From positions 1 to 64,000 of the forward strand of contig NZ_JAEULM010000021.1 in NCBI RefSeq assembly GCF_016793825.1: DNA of 64,000 nt, written 5' to 3'. This document shows, piece after piece, positions 45,144 to 54,134 of this stretch. How positions within the stretch are numbered: position 1 is the first letter of the stretch; every line of letters starts with the position of its first letter. Source of the stretch: Sphingopyxis sp. GTDB taxonomy: Bacteria; Pseudomonadota; Alphaproteobacteria; Sphingomonadales; Sphingomonadaceae. Under the pieces are notes generated by a model, which searched no databases, was not told the DNA's origin, and saw nothing but the letters and a program-made list of their open reading frames with translations. The position numbers were made by a program, and so were the translations under genes.

Positions 45144-45252
45144 AAGGGGGAAAGGCCGCACACTATCCCGTGCCCACCATTCGCCCCCGATCCGGATGCA
45201 TTGACAGCAATCGACCGGTTGCGGACGTCCGAAAGGACGCTAATCTAGGTCG

Positions 45253-45555
45253 GTGTTCGCTTCCTCAATCATCTCTCGCGAGAATTTGCCAACTGCGTTT
45301 ACACTGATCGCGTTGGGGGTTGCGACGTGGCTATTCGGGTTCCGCATCGTTGGTAAATTTTGCCTTTTCATGGCCCCGATGAGCGTGGGGATTTCTGCTT
45401 TTCGGGCGGACAGGTTTCCATATTCGTTTGGAAAATCCAGTCTTATTCGGGCGTCCGATCCGCGCGGATTTTGGATTGCTGTGGCCATTTGCGGTTTGAT
45501 CGCGGCGAGGAACCTATGGGTGTTTGTCGACACCTTGCAGTCGAACGCTGGATAG
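45253..45555 (+). CDS. Small membrane protein of lower GC content (GTG start)
   Basis: 100 residues with hydrophobic stretches at about 12-30 (PTAFTLIALGVATWLFGF), 36-48 and 73-90 (FWIAVAICGLIAARNLWVF), so two or three membrane helices. The start codon is GTG at 45253. Codon usage and base composition are less GC-rich than the neighbours, as in the block around 1-3 kb. I do not recognise the family; it could be a newly acquired gene. It is bounded by a repeat cluster and the HTH gene. Confidence 0.55.
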   Translation: MFASSIISRENLPTAFTLIALGVATWLFGFRIVGKFCLFMAPMSVGISAFRADRFPYSFGKSSLIRASDPRGFWIAVAICGLIAARNLWVFVDTLQSNAG

Positions 45556-45664
45556 TCTCCCGTTTCCGGATTTTAAAAAGCCAGAGCGTCCGCCTCCCAC
45601 CCCAAAGCCGACCATAGCCGAAAACCCCTTTCCTACATTATCCGGCCATGCTCCCTATTGGTGG

Positions 45665-46093
45665 ATGGAACACAGCATCCCGCCCGCTTCGCTGCTCGCC
45701 GGCACCTGCCTCGCTTTCACCCCCGTACCCCGACAGCGCCATCGCGCCGACGGCTGGGCGCCCGATACCCAGGCCAATTTCATCCGCGCGCTTGAGGCGA
45801 TGGGCTCGGTCGGACAAGCTGCGAAGGCAATCGGCATGGGCCGTCGTTCGGCCTACCGCCTCCGCGAACGTCCCGGTGCGGGCAGCTTCGCGGCCGCTTG
45901 GGACCGCGCCCTGTCGATGGGCCGTATGCGTCAATTCGACTATGCGATGGATCGCGCGATCAACGGCGTCACCACCGTCCGAATCCTGCGCGGCGGGGCG
46001 ATCGACGTCAGCGGCGGCCCCGACATGGACATCGTCCGCTCGGCGCTGCGCGAGGACGCAGCGCCGCTTAAAGCCACAAAGGACACATTTTGA
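45665..46093 (+). CDS. Helix-turn-helix protein of a sphingomonad-type family
   Basis: About 142 residues if started at ATG 45665. The centre reads GWAPDTQANFIRALEAMGSV, then QAAKAIGMGRRSAYRLRERP, AAWDRALSMG and DYAMDRAINGV, a pattern I associate with small HTH proteins resembling terminase small subunits in sphingomonads. Start is uncertain: 45524 gives 47 more residues without support, and no good ribosome site precedes either. The last codons lie in the left arm of a 15-bp inverted repeat, and the stop TGA falls inside the loop. Function unknown; phage origin is a possibility, not shown. Confidence 0.65.
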   Translation: MEHSIPPASLLAGTCLAFTPVPRQRHRADGWAPDTQANFIRALEAMGSVGQAAKAIGMGRRSAYRLRERPGAGSFAAAWDRALSMGRMRQFDYAMDRAINGVTTVRILRGGAIDVSGGPDMDIVRSALREDAAPLKATKDTF

Positions 46094-46126
46094 ACGCGCG
46101 CACGCGGGACTTTTGTGGCTTTAAGC
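46066..46126. repeat. 15-bp perfect inverted repeat spanning the end of the HTH gene
   Basis: gcttaaagccacaaa at 46066-46080 and its exact reverse complement at 46112-46126 are separated by 31 bases that include the HTH gene stop codon. The arms end in TTT/AAA, so the structure could stop transcription from both sides (the CNNM gene converges from 46141). It could equally be a mobile-element or recombination end; no transposase or target duplication was seen. Confidence 0.85.
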
Positions 46127-46140
46127 CGCGGCGGCTCGCA

Positions 46141-47463
46141 TCACTCGTCCGCCTCATCCTTCGGCTTGCGCACTTCGCTCACCAGCAGCTTGTCGATCTT
46201 GCGGCCGTCCATATCGACGATCTCGAACATCCAGCCCCTGTCGGTGAACTTTTCCCCTTCGGTCGGCAGATGCTTCAGGATTGCCAGCGCGTGGCCCGCC
46301 GCCGTCGCATAGTCGCGGTCGTCGCCCAGTTCGATCCCCAGCCGATCGGCCATCTGGTCGGCGGGCATCGATCCGGCGATCAGCAGGCTGCCGTCTTCGC
46401 GCTCGGTAACGAACGGTTCGCTGCCGATATCCTGGTCCGACGCAAACTCGCCCGCGATCGCCGACAGCAGGTCGGCCGGTGTGACCAGCCCTTCGAAATG
46501 GCCATATTCATCATGGACCAGCAGCATCGGAATCTCTGCCGCGCGCAGGTTTTCAAGCGCATCCATCGCATCGACCTGATCGTGGATGACCTTGGCCGAG
46601 CGCGTCAGCTTCTCGAGGCTGAGCGTCTCGCCGCGAAACAGCGCGCCGGCGATGTCGCGCGCCTGCACCACGCCGACGATATCGTCCACCGATCCGCGCG
46701 CCACCGGCAGCCGGGTGTGCGGCGTGTCGAGGAGCTTTGCCCGCACCGCGTCGGCGTCCGACGCGATATCGATCCAGTCGACATCGATGCGCGGCGTCAT
46801 CACTTCGCGAACCGGCCGGTCGGCAAGCCGCACGACGCCCGAAATGATCGCGCGCTCGCTTTCCTCGATCACGCCCGACTTCGACGCTTCGGCGACGATC
46901 AGGTGAAGCTCCTCGGCGGTCACCCGGTCTTCGGACTCGCGGTTGAGGCCGAACAGGCGAAAGACAAGCGCCGAACTGTTGTCGAGCAACCAGACAAGCG
47001 GTGCCGCGATGCGCGACAGCCAGTACATCGGCACGGCCATCACGATCGCGATCGGTTCGGGCGCCCGCAGCGCGAACTGCTTCGGCACCAGTTCGCCCGC
47101 GATCAGCGAGAAATAGGTGGTCAGCGCGATCACGACCGCAAAGCCCGCGCCCTGCGCATTCTCGGGATCGATCCCGAACCACGCCTCCAGCCGTTCGGCG
47201 ACCGGGCCGCCGAGGCTGGCGCCCGAATAGGCGCCGGCGATGATCCCGATCAGCGTGATGCCGACTTGCACCGTCGACAGAAAGCGCCCCGGATCGGCGG
47301 CGAGCTGGCGTGCGATCTTCGCACCGCGGCTGCCGCGCTTTTCGGCGGCCTGCAGACGCGGGCCACGCGCCGACACGATGGCCAGTTCGGACAGCGCGAA
47401 CGCACCGTTCAACAGGATCAGGACGGCGATGATCGCAACGTCGGACCAGGGAAAAGGGGTCAT
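46141..47463 (-). CDS. CNNM/CorC-family (hemolysin-like) membrane protein
   Basis: 440 residues. An N-terminal DUF21 transmembrane domain (about 1-175; ILLNGAFALSELAIVSARGP, VGITLIGIIAGAYSGAS) is followed by the bridging motif REVMTPRIDVDWID, a pair of CBS domains (about 215-340), and the C-terminal CorC_HlyC domain (TDRGWMFEIVDMDGRKIDKL). These proteins affect magnesium or cobalt export; hemolysin is a historical name. Inner membrane with a cytoplasmic CBS pair. The 47464-47678 gap before the OmpA lipoprotein is divergent and shows no clear promoter. Confidence 0.94.
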   Translation of the reverse strand: MTPFPWSDVAIIAVLILLNGAFALSELAIVSARGPRLQAAEKRGSRGAKIARQLAADPGRFLSTVQVGITLIGIIAGAYSGASLGGPVAERLEAWFGIDPENAQGAGFAVVIALTTYFSLIAGELVPKQFALRAPEPIAIVMAVPMYWLSRIAAPLVWLLDNSSALVFRLFGLNRESEDRVTAEELHLIVAEASKSGVIEESERAIISGVVRLADRPVREVMTPRIDVDWIDIASDADAVRAKLLDTPHTRLPVARGSVDDIVGVVQARDIAGALFRGETLSLEKLTRSAKVIHDQVDAMDALENLRAAEIPMLLVHDEYGHFEGLVTPADLLSAIAGEFASDQDIGSEPFVTEREDGSLLIAGSMPADQMADRLGIELGDDRDYATAAGHALAILKHLPTEGEKFTDRGWMFEIVDMDGRKIDKLLVSEVRKPKDEADE

Positions 47464-47678
47464 CGGGCGGTCATGCGGCGCGAATACGCCCGGCCCCTGT
47501 CAGCTTCGGTCATGCGAATCCTATAGGCGAAAGGGCGTGCGATGCACAATGGCGACCGACGACGACGCTCAGGCGGCGTTCAGGCGTTGAATGGAACCAC
47601 AAGGGCGGCCAATATGTTATCGGCATGACGGCGGCATCGGCAGGACCAGTCCGGCCGCCCGGTAAAGGGAGCGATAGA

Positions 47679-48368
47679 ATGAATAGCAAGACGATCAAGC
47701 TCACCGCCCTCGCCAGCATCGGCGCCATGGCGCTGACCGGCTGCGTCACCGACCCCGAGACGGGCAAGCAGACGATTTCGAAGGCCGCGATCGGCGGCAT
47801 CGGCGGCGCTCTCGGCGGCTATCTGCTCGGCGATCTCGTCGGCGGACGGCGCGACCGGACGGAGAAAATCCTCGGCGCGGGCATAGGTGCGGTCGCAGGT
47901 GCGGGCGTCGGATATTATATGGACCAGCAGGAAAAGAAGCTGCGCGAACGCACGGCCGGCACCGGCATCGATGTCGAACGCCAGGGCGACCAGCTTGTTC
48001 TCAACATGCCGGGCGACGTGACCTTCGACTATAACAGTGCGCTCGTGAAATCGCAGTTTCGCAGCGCGCTCGATAGCGTCGCCTCGACGCTGTCCGAATA
48101 TCCCAGCACCTATATCGACGTTTATGGGCACACCGATTCGACCGGCAGCGACACGTATAATCAGGGTCTGTCGGAACGCCGTGCCGCGTCGGTCGCCGAT
48201 TATCTTGCCGGCCGCGGCATCAACCGCGCGCGCATGGCGACGCTCGGATACGGCGAATCACAGCTCAAATGTACGCCCGAACGCAGCGAGGCGGACTATC
48301 AGTGCAACCGCCGCGTCGAAATCCGCATCGCACCGGTCACGCAGAACGACGTCAACGCCGCGCAATAA
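47679..48368 (+). CDS. OmpA-family outer-membrane lipoprotein
   Basis: 229 residues. Signal peptide with lipobox ALTGC (Cys22), then a Gly-zipper segment (IGGIGGALGGYLLGDLVGG, GAGIGAVAGAGVGYY) that packs helices in membranes, then the OmpA-like peptidoglycan-binding domain: TFDYNSALVKSQFRSALD, YGHTDSTGSDTYNQGLSERR. The domain holds diaminopimelate-containing peptidoglycan, tying the outer membrane to the wall. ATG 47679 follows aaaggga. A strong hairpin lies after the gene. Confidence 0.94.
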   Translation: MNSKTIKLTALASIGAMALTGCVTDPETGKQTISKAAIGGIGGALGGYLLGDLVGGRRDRTEKILGAGIGAVAGAGVGYYMDQQEKKLRERTAGTGIDVERQGDQLVLNMPGDVTFDYNSALVKSQFRSALDSVASTLSEYPSTYIDVYGHTDSTGSDTYNQGLSERRAASVADYLAGRGINRARMATLGYGESQLKCTPERSEADYQCNRRVEIRIAPVTQNDVNAAQ

Positions 48369-48398
48369 GCAGCTTTACGAGGTCCATTCCCGTGGATC

Positions 48399-48430
48399 GA
48401 GGGGCGTCGCCGGAAGGCGGCGCCTCTTTC
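48399..48430. terminator. Hairpin terminator between the OmpA lipoprotein and marC
   Basis: GAGGGGCGTCGCC, loop GGAA, then GGCGGCGCCTCTTTC. The stem has two wobble pairs and is followed by TTTC. It lies between the convergent genes and may serve both. Confidence 0.82.
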
Positions 48431-48448
48431 GTTCTGGCGAACGCGCGA

Positions 48449-49078
48449 TCAGGCGAGGCTGGGGAAACTCGCTTTCAGGCCGTCGATCACGAACTGCGCC
48501 GCCAGCGCCGCGAGCAGCACGCCGAGCAGGCGCGTGATCACCGCTTCGCCCTTGTTGCCGATCAGCCGCATGAACGGTCCGGCCAGCAACAGCGCGGCAA
48601 GCGTGAGCAACAGGACGACCAGCAGCGCGGCAAAGATCACCAGCGCACGGTCGATGCCGTTGTTCTGCGCGACGAGCAGCATGACGGATGCGATCGACCC
48701 CGGCCCCGCCAGCATCGGCATCGCCATCGGAAAGACCGACACATCCTCGACCTCGGGCGTCGCCTTCACCTTTTCGGCGCGCTGCTCGCGCCGTTCGGTG
48801 CGTTTCTCGAACACCATGTCGATCGCGATCACGAACAACATGATGCCCCCCGCGATCCGGAAGCTGTCGAGGTCGATATGGAGAAAGCTGAGCAGCGCTT
48901 CGCCGAACATCGCGAAAAAGATCAGGATGAAGCCGGCGATCAGGGTCGCGCGGATCGCCATCGATCGCCGTTGCTCGGCGTTCGCGCCCGTCGTCAGGCT
49001 CGCATAGATCGGCGCACAGCCCGGCGGGTCGATGACGACGAACAGCGTCACGAAAGCCGAGATGAAAAGGTCCATCAT
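48449..49078 (-). CDS. MarC family integral membrane protein
   Basis: 209 residues with six hydrophobic segments. VVIDPPGCAPIYASLT near the start and PMAMPMLAGPGSIASVML at the centre are the paired proline-rich motifs of MarC/UPF0056 proteins (the family is not the multidrug-resistance protein once proposed). Function unproven. Two ATG codons overlap the stop of the upstream lipoprotein gene; the start is set at 49078, a four-base overlap. It is the last gene of the operon running from 52553. Confidence 0.92.
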   Translation of the reverse strand: MMDLFISAFVTLFVVIDPPGCAPIYASLTTGANAEQRRSMAIRATLIAGFILIFFAMFGEALLSFLHIDLDSFRIAGGIMLFVIAIDMVFEKRTERREQRAEKVKATPEVEDVSVFPMAMPMLAGPGSIASVMLLVAQNNGIDRALVIFAALLVVLLLTLAALLLAGPFMRLIGNKGEAVITRLLGVLLAALAAQFVIDGLKASFPSLA

Positions 49079-49740
49079 GGCGCCGGCGCGGCCACGGCAT
49101 TGTCGATGACGGTCTTCATCGTCTTGCCGTCCCACAGGCGAACGGTCACGCGGCGCGAACGGTCAGGGTGCACGGTCGATGTCCAGCTCAGCGTCTGGTC
49201 CCCCGACAGCCCGACCGCCATATCGTCACCCTCTTCGCCGGCCTCGATCGGCACGGCGGGGCGCGACCCGCACTTCGCCTGGCTTGATTCGATGAAGTCC
49301 GGTGCGGCGCGCGCCGTCGTCAACCCGTCGCCATGATCGAGGACCCAGTTGATCTTGCCGCTCATCGGATCGCGCATCCAGACGGTGGTGAAATAGCCGT
49401 TCGCTCCGCCCTTTTGCCAGGCACCGGTTGTCGCACCGCTGTTGCCGTCGCAGCTCACATACACCGCGTGCGGTTGCCATTTCACCGCTTCGGCGGGATC
49501 CTTCTGCGATTTCAGCCAGTCGCGCGCCTTGACGCGCTGCGGCACGAACATCACAGCCTCCGGCGCTGCCGTTTCGCGAAAGGCGGTCCACTGCCCCTTT
49601 TCCTGCGCCAGCCGGGCAAAGGCGATCTCCGCGGCGATATAGGCGCTCGGATTTGCGGCAAGCGGACGCTTGCGCGGATCGGGCCCCTGCGCGCAGCCGG
49701 CGATGAGCGAGAGGGCGGCGACAGCGAAAAGCAGGCGCAT
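49075..49740 (-). CDS. Hypothetical lipoprotein
   Basis: 221 residues. Lipobox LIAGC (Cys16) after a short leader. The domain starts NPSAYIAAEIAFARLAQEKGQWTAFRETA, which is the opening of SnoaL/NTF2-like alpha-beta proteins in which the first helix is followed by a Trp-centred turn, and later shows VYVSCDGNSGATTGAW and a Trp-rich WVLDHGDGL. I therefore infer an NTF2-like fold. Role unknown; probably attached to a membrane in the periplasm. Stop overlaps the next ATG by four bases; its start directly follows folD. Confidence 0.8.
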   Translation of the reverse strand: MRLLFAVAALSLIAGCAQGPDPRKRPLAANPSAYIAAEIAFARLAQEKGQWTAFRETAAPEAVMFVPQRVKARDWLKSQKDPAEAVKWQPHAVYVSCDGNSGATTGAWQKGGANGYFTTVWMRDPMSGKINWVLDHGDGLTTARAAPDFIESSQAKCGSRPAVPIEAGEEGDDMAVGLSGDQTLSWTSTVHPDRSRRVTVRLWDGKTMKTVIDNAVAAPAP

Positions 49741-50652
49741 TCAGAATCCTTCCGGATCGGCGAGCCCCGCGCGGCGATACGCCGCGACGAGCGTGTTGCG
49801 AAGCAGGCAGGCGATGGTCATCGGGCCAACGCCGCCGGGTACCGGCGTGATCGCATCGGCGACGGCGGCCGCCGCGGCATAATCGACGTCGCCGACAAGC
49901 CGGCCCTTCGCGGCGCCATCCGCGGGCGGCAGTCGGTTGATCCCGACGTCGATCACGACCGCGCCGGGCTTGATCCAGTCCCCCTTGATCATTTCGGGCC
50001 GACCGACCGCAGCGACGACGATGTCGGCGCGGCGGACGAGATCGGGCAGATCCGTCGTGCGGCTGTGCGCGATCGTGACGGTGGCATTGGCACCGACCAG
50101 CAGGGCGGCCATCGGCTTGCCCACGAGGATAGAACGGCCGATCACCACCGCATCCTTGCCGGACAGATCCCCGAGCCGATCCTGCAGCAACAACAGGCAC
50201 CCATAAGGCGTACAGGGCACCATCCCCGGAATGCCCAGGGCGAGGCGGCCGGCGCTGACCGGCGTCAACCCGTCGACATCCTTGCCCGGATCGATCGTCG
50301 CAACCGCGCGCTGCTCGTCCAGGTGGACCGGAAGCGGCAGTTGCAGCAGGATGCCGTCGACCGCCTCGTCGGCGTTGAGCCGCGCAAGCAGCGCCTCCAC
50401 CTCGTCCTGCGTGGCGCTGGCGGGCAAGCGATGTTCAAAGCTCGCCATACCGGCAGCGATGGTCGCCTTGCCCTTCGATCCGACATAGACCGCACTCGCC
50501 GGATCGTCGCCGACCAGCACGACCGCGAGGCCCGGAACACGCCCCGTCGCGGCCGCAAAGGCGGGAACGGCGTCGCCGATGCGCGCACGCAGCCCGGCCG
50601 CGAAAGCCTTGCCATCGATCACGCGGGCGGTGGCGGTCATCTCCCCGGCCAT
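49741..50652 (-). CDS. folD: Bifunctional methylenetetrahydrofolate dehydrogenase / cyclohydrolase
   Basis: 303 residues. Interconverts 5,10-methylene- and 10-formyl-tetrahydrofolate using [18 protein letters not shown] holds the Y-x3-K catalytic pair; LQLPLPVHL and [12 protein letters not shown] are family signatures; the nucleotide site is [14 protein letters not shown], and [10 protein letters not shown] ends the sequence. Start ATG 50652, with 50640 as alternative. It follows yggT with four bases between, and the lipoprotein gene begins immediately after its stop. Confidence 0.97.
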   Translation of the reverse strand: MAGEMTATARVIDGKAFAAGLRARIGDAVPAFAAATGRVPGLAVVLVGDDPASAVYVGSKGKATIAAGMASFEHRLPASATQDEVEALLARLNADEAVDGILLQLPLPVHLDEQRAVATIDPGKDVDGLTPVSAGRLALGIPGMVPCTPYGCLLLLQDRLGDLSGKDAVVIGRSILVGKPMAALLVGANATVTIAHSRTTDLPDLVRRADIVVAAVGRPEMIKGDWIKPGAVVIDVGINRLPPADGAAKGRLVGDVDYAAAAAVADAITPVPGGVGPMTIACLLRNTLVAAYRRAGLADPEGF

Positions 50653-50656
50653 TGCG

Positions 50657-50965
50657 TCACGCGACCCCGGCCTGCATTCCGAGGCGATAGAGATAGGGCA
50701 TGACTGCCTGCTGCATGATGATAAGCAGGATCAGGACGACCATCGGCGTCAGGTCGAGCCCGCCGAAATCGGGCATGATGCGCCGGAACGGGCGATAGAG
50801 CGGCTCGGTGATCCGGTCGAGCACATACCAGAGCTGACCGACGAAGTCATTGTGGGTGTTGATGACGTTGAAGGCGATCAGCCACGACATCACCGCCTGC
50901 ACGATGATGATCCACCAAAGGATATTGAGGAGGATCATCAGGATATCGAGAAGCATGAAATACAA
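50657..50965 (-). CDS. YggT family membrane protein
   Basis: 102 residues with two hydrophobic blocks (about 2-30 and 74-95) and the linking motif [27 protein letters not shown], diagnostic for the YggT/DUF167-neighbour family, whose members matter in osmotic shock or division. The TTG at 50965 has a better-spaced ribosome site (ggag, 7 bases) than ATG 50956. Cotranscribed with argB upstream. Confidence 0.9.
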   Translation of the reverse strand: MYFMLLDILMILLNILWWIIIVQAVMSWLIAFNVINTHNDFVGQLWYVLDRITEPLYRPFRRIMPDFGGLDLTPMVVLILLIIMQQAVMPYLYRLGMQAGVA

Positions 50966-51000
50966 GGAAGGTCTCCAGCCAGAAGGTCGAGGCGCCAGTC

Positions 51001-51909
51001 TTAGCGATGAATCAGCGTCCCCGCACCCCGTGCGGTGAAAATTTCGAGCAGCATCGCATGGGGGATGCGCCCGTCGAGGATGACCGCCGCCTCGACCCCC
51101 GCATCGACGGCGGCGACGCAGGTCTCGACCTTGGGAATCATCCCGCCGGTGATCGTCGCGTCAGCCTTGAGCGCGTCGATCGCGACCCGATCGAGATCGG
51201 TGAGCAACGCGCCCGATTTGTCCAGCACCCCCGCGACGTCGGTGAGCAGAAAGAACCGCTTCGCCCCCAATGCTCCGGCGATCGCCCCGGCCATCGTGTC
51301 GGCGTTGATATTATAGGTCGCACCATCGGCGCCAAGCGCGACGGGCGCCACGATCGGAATGAAATTGTCGCCCGACAGATTCCGCAGGATCGTGGGATCG
51401 ACCGCAACCGGTTCGCCGACGAAGCCGAGGTCGACATGGCGCTCGATCCCGGAGTTGGGATCGGGTTCGGAGCGGTTGACCTTTTGGGCGAGCACCAGAT
51501 TGGCGTCCTTGCCCGAAATGCCGACGGCCCTTCCGCCAAGGCTCGCGATCCAGCTCACGATTTCCTTGTTGATCTTGCCCGCCAGCACCATCTCGGCGAC
51601 CTCGGCGGTCGCGGCATCGGTGACGCGAAGCCCGCCGACGAACGTCGATTCGATCCCGAGCTGTTTCAGCATCCGTCCGATCTGCGGGCCACCGCCATGG
51701 ACGACAACCGGATTGATACCGACGGCTTTCAGCAGGACGACGTCCTCGGCGAAGTCGCGCTGCGCCTCGGGATCGCCCATCGCATGGCCGCCATATTTGA
51801 TGACGAAGGTCTCGCCCGCGTAGCGCTGCAGATAGGGCAGCGCTTCGACAAGCGTTTCCGCCTTCGCGAGCAGATCGGGCATTTTCGACGGGTCGGTCAC
51901 GGGCGTCAT
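51001..51909 (-). CDS. argB: Acetylglutamate kinase
   Basis: 302 residues. Phosphorylates N-acetylglutamate, the second step of arginine synthesis. [11 protein letters not shown] and [14 protein letters not shown] are the ATP- and substrate-binding loops; the centre has [12 protein letters not shown] and [11 protein letters not shown]; the C-terminal half has [12 protein letters not shown] and [11 protein letters not shown]. An N-terminal helix of about 25 residues is present, which in this family is associated with hexamer formation and arginine feedback. ATG overlaps the end of the upstream transporter gene by four bases. Confidence 0.97.
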   Translation of the reverse strand: MTPVTDPSKMPDLLAKAETLVEALPYLQRYAGETFVIKYGGHAMGDPEAQRDFAEDVVLLKAVGINPVVVHGGGPQIGRMLKQLGIESTFVGGLRVTDAATAEVAEMVLAGKINKEIVSWIASLGGRAVGISGKDANLVLAQKVNRSEPDPNSGIERHVDLGFVGEPVAVDPTILRNLSGDNFIPIVAPVALGADGATYNINADTMAGAIAGALGAKRFFLLTDVAGVLDKSGALLTDLDRVAIDALKADATITGGMIPKVETCVAAVDAGVEAAVILDGRIPHAMLLEIFTARGAGTLIHR

Positions 51910-52553
51910 CCGGCTTCGGTCGCGTCAAGCTTGCGGCCGATCGCGACCACCGCCATCACGAGCAGCGGCACCATCACCGCCGACAACACGACCTTGGCGA
52001 GCATCTGCCCAAGCATCAAATCCCCAATCGGGCGCACGCCATAGAAGCTCACGGTAATGAAGATCAGCGTATCGATGATCTGGCTGAGCGCCGCGGCGAT
52101 GAAGCCGCGCAGCGGCAGCAGCCGGCCGTTGTTCGCGGTCATCCGCGAAAAGATCCAGACATTGAGGCTGACCGACACGCCATAGGCGAGGATGCCCGCC
52201 GCCATCATCCGCCAGCTTTGACCGACGATGATCGGAAAGGCTTCCTTCGCCGGTTCATACATACCGGCATCGGTCGGAAGCTGGAGCACGAACAGGGTCA
52301 GGAGAATCGCGAGGATAAGCGGAATGAACCCCAGCCGGACCAGCCGGTCCGCGACGCTGCGCCCGTGCAGTTCGGCAATGCCGCTGGAGATCGCAATCAG
52401 CGTCAAAAACGGAAAAATCCCGGCTTCGACCGCAAGCGAACCGAGTGCCACCTGCTTTGAACCGAGAAAGCCGCCAAGCGGAACCATGCCACCATAAAGG
52501 ATCGCGAACAGCAGCAACGAGGGCGCAATCACGCGCGAAGAGCTTTTTTCCAT
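51906..52553 (-). CDS. Queuosine precursor transporter (VUT/YhhQ family)
   Basis: 215 residues with six hydrophobic helices. [22 protein letters not shown] begins the first, [23 protein letters not shown] and the later [20 protein letters not shown] carry the conserved polar residues of the YhhQ family, which imports preQ0/preQ1 for queuosine in tRNA. The presence of gluQRS at 58985, which modifies queuosine-bearing tRNA-Asp, fits this assignment. First gene of a six-gene operon; divergent from nupC across 116 bases. Confidence 0.88.
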   Translation of the reverse strand: MEKSSSRVIAPSLLLFAILYGGMVPLGGFLGSKQVALGSLAVEAGIFPFLTLIAISSGIAELHGRSVADRLVRLGFIPLILAILLTLFVLQLPTDAGMYEPAKEAFPIIVGQSWRMMAAGILAYGVSVSLNVWIFSRMTANNGRLLPLRGFIAAALSQIIDTLIFITVSFYGVRPIGDLMLGQMLAKVVLSAVMVPLLVMAVVAIGRKLDATEAG

Positions 52554-52669
52554 CGGCGCCGCTTAATCGCTTTTACAGCGGCTGGAAAGATGTCGCATCG
52601 GCACGGGCTTGCCCCGCCGCCAAAGGCCGTTAGACAGGCGCAATAAACTTGCGGGGACGCATAGACATT

Positions 52670-54022
52670 ATGGAACGACTTATCGGCTTGCTGGGCATCG
52701 TCGCATTGCTTGCGATTGCCATTCTCTTTTCATCGAACCGGCGCTGGATCCGCCTGCGGGTCGTCATTCCGGCCTTCCTCCTCCAGGCGGGCTTTGCGCT
52801 GCTCGTGCTGGGCACCCCCTGGGGCCGCAGCGTCATCCAAGGAATGTCGAGCGGCGTTTCGAACCTGCTCGGCTATGCAAAGGCCGGCACCGATTTCATC
52901 TTCGGTCCGCTCGCGACCCCCGAGATGGGGGGGCACAGCTTTGCGATTGCGGCGTTGCCCGTCATCATCTTCTTCGCCTCGATGATCTCGATCCTTTACT
53001 ATCTCGGCATCATGCAGGTCGTGATCAAATGGGTCGGCGGTGCCATCCAGAAGATCACGGGCATCACCAAGGTCGAGAGTCTCGGTGCCGCGGCGAACAT
53101 CTTCGTCGGCCAGAGCGAAAGCCCGCTCGTCATCCGGCCCTATCTCGCGAGTCTGACACCGTCGCAGCTCTTCACCGTGATGACCGTCGGCATGGCGGGC
53201 GTCGCGGGAACGATCCTCGGCGCCTATGCAAGCATGATCGGCGAGCAATTGCTGCCCTATCTGCTCGCCGCCAGCTTCATGTCGGCGCCCGGCGGCATCC
53301 TGATGGCCAAGATCATGATGCCCGACGACCCCAAGGATCTCGGCATCGAACCCGTGATCATGCCCGAAGCCAGCCACGACGAGGAAAAGCCGGCGAACAT
53401 CATCATGGCGGCGGCGCAGGGCGCGCAGACCGGCGTTCGGCTCGCGGTCGCGGTCGGCGCGATGGTGCTGGCGTTCGTCGCGCTCGTCGCGCTCGCCAAC
53501 GGGCTGCTGGCCGGAGTCGGCGGCTGGTTCGGCTATCCCGATCTGTCTTTCCAGGCGATCATCGGCACCATCTTCCGCCCGGTGATGTGGCTGATGGGGG
53601 TTCCGTGGGATGAAAGCGCCGCGGTCGGCGGCCTGTTCGGGACCAAGATCGTCCTCAACGAATTCGTTGCCTTCATCGATCTCGGCAAGGTGCAAACCGG
53701 CTTGTCACCCGCCTCGATCGCGATCGCGACCTTTGCGCTGTGCGGCTTTGCCAATTTCAGCTCGATCGCGATCCAGATGGCGGTGACCGGCGGCCTCGCC
53801 CCGAACCAGCGCCCGATGATCGCAAAGCTTGGACTGAAAGCGCTGCTCGCCGGCAGCCTGTCGAACCTGATGTCCGCCGCGCTTGCGGGACTGATGCTCG
53901 GCATCGCGCCGCCCGCGGCCCCGTCGCCAACCCTCGGCCCCGACGCGATCCCGAAGGCCATTCCGGCACCGCCAGCTGCACCCGGAGAGGCGCCTGCTGC
54001 GGCCCCGGCAAAGGCACCCTGA
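52670..54022 (+). CDS. Concentrative nucleoside transporter, NupC family
   Basis: 450 residues. Hydrophobic helices alternate with short loops. The CNT signature AANIFVGQSESPLVIRPYL (G-Q-x-E-x-P) binds the nucleoside ribose, and the second half has KIVLNEFVAFIDL and ALCGFANFSSIAIQMAV, the matching helical hairpin. Uses a Na+ or H+ gradient to import nucleosides. ATG 52670 has a weak site; a TTG at 52649 is possible. A Pro/Ala-rich C-terminal tail (about 420-450) is unusual and likely cytoplasmic. Confidence 0.93.
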   Translation: MERLIGLLGIVALLAIAILFSSNRRWIRLRVVIPAFLLQAGFALLVLGTPWGRSVIQGMSSGVSNLLGYAKAGTDFIFGPLATPEMGGHSFAIAALPVIIFFASMISILYYLGIMQVVIKWVGGAIQKITGITKVESLGAAANIFVGQSESPLVIRPYLASLTPSQLFTVMTVGMAGVAGTILGAYASMIGEQLLPYLLAASFMSAPGGILMAKIMMPDDPKDLGIEPVIMPEASHDEEKPANIIMAAAQGAQTGVRLAVAVGAMVLAFVALVALANGLLAGVGGWFGYPDLSFQAIIGTIFRPVMWLMGVPWDESAAVGGLFGTKIVLNEFVAFIDLGKVQTGLSPASIAIATFALCGFANFSSIAIQMAVTGGLAPNQRPMIAKLGLKALLAGSLSNLMSAALAGLMLGIAPPAAPSPTLGPDAIPKAIPAPPAAPGEAPAAAPAKAP

Positions 54023-54134
54023 GCATCGCGCCGGCAATACCAGATGTGAGAATTTGCAAGCCGCTCGCTCATAGCGTAAGCCCCCGGAACAGAACGAATC
54101 CCCGGGTCGCGTTTCGCTGAAGAGGGAGGCTGAC

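Noticed and set aside
45201-45246. TTGACA and TAATCT as a promoter for the 45253 gene
   Set aside because: The spacing is 34 bases, far from 17; the closer TTGCGG is a poor -35 and TAATCT a poor -10.
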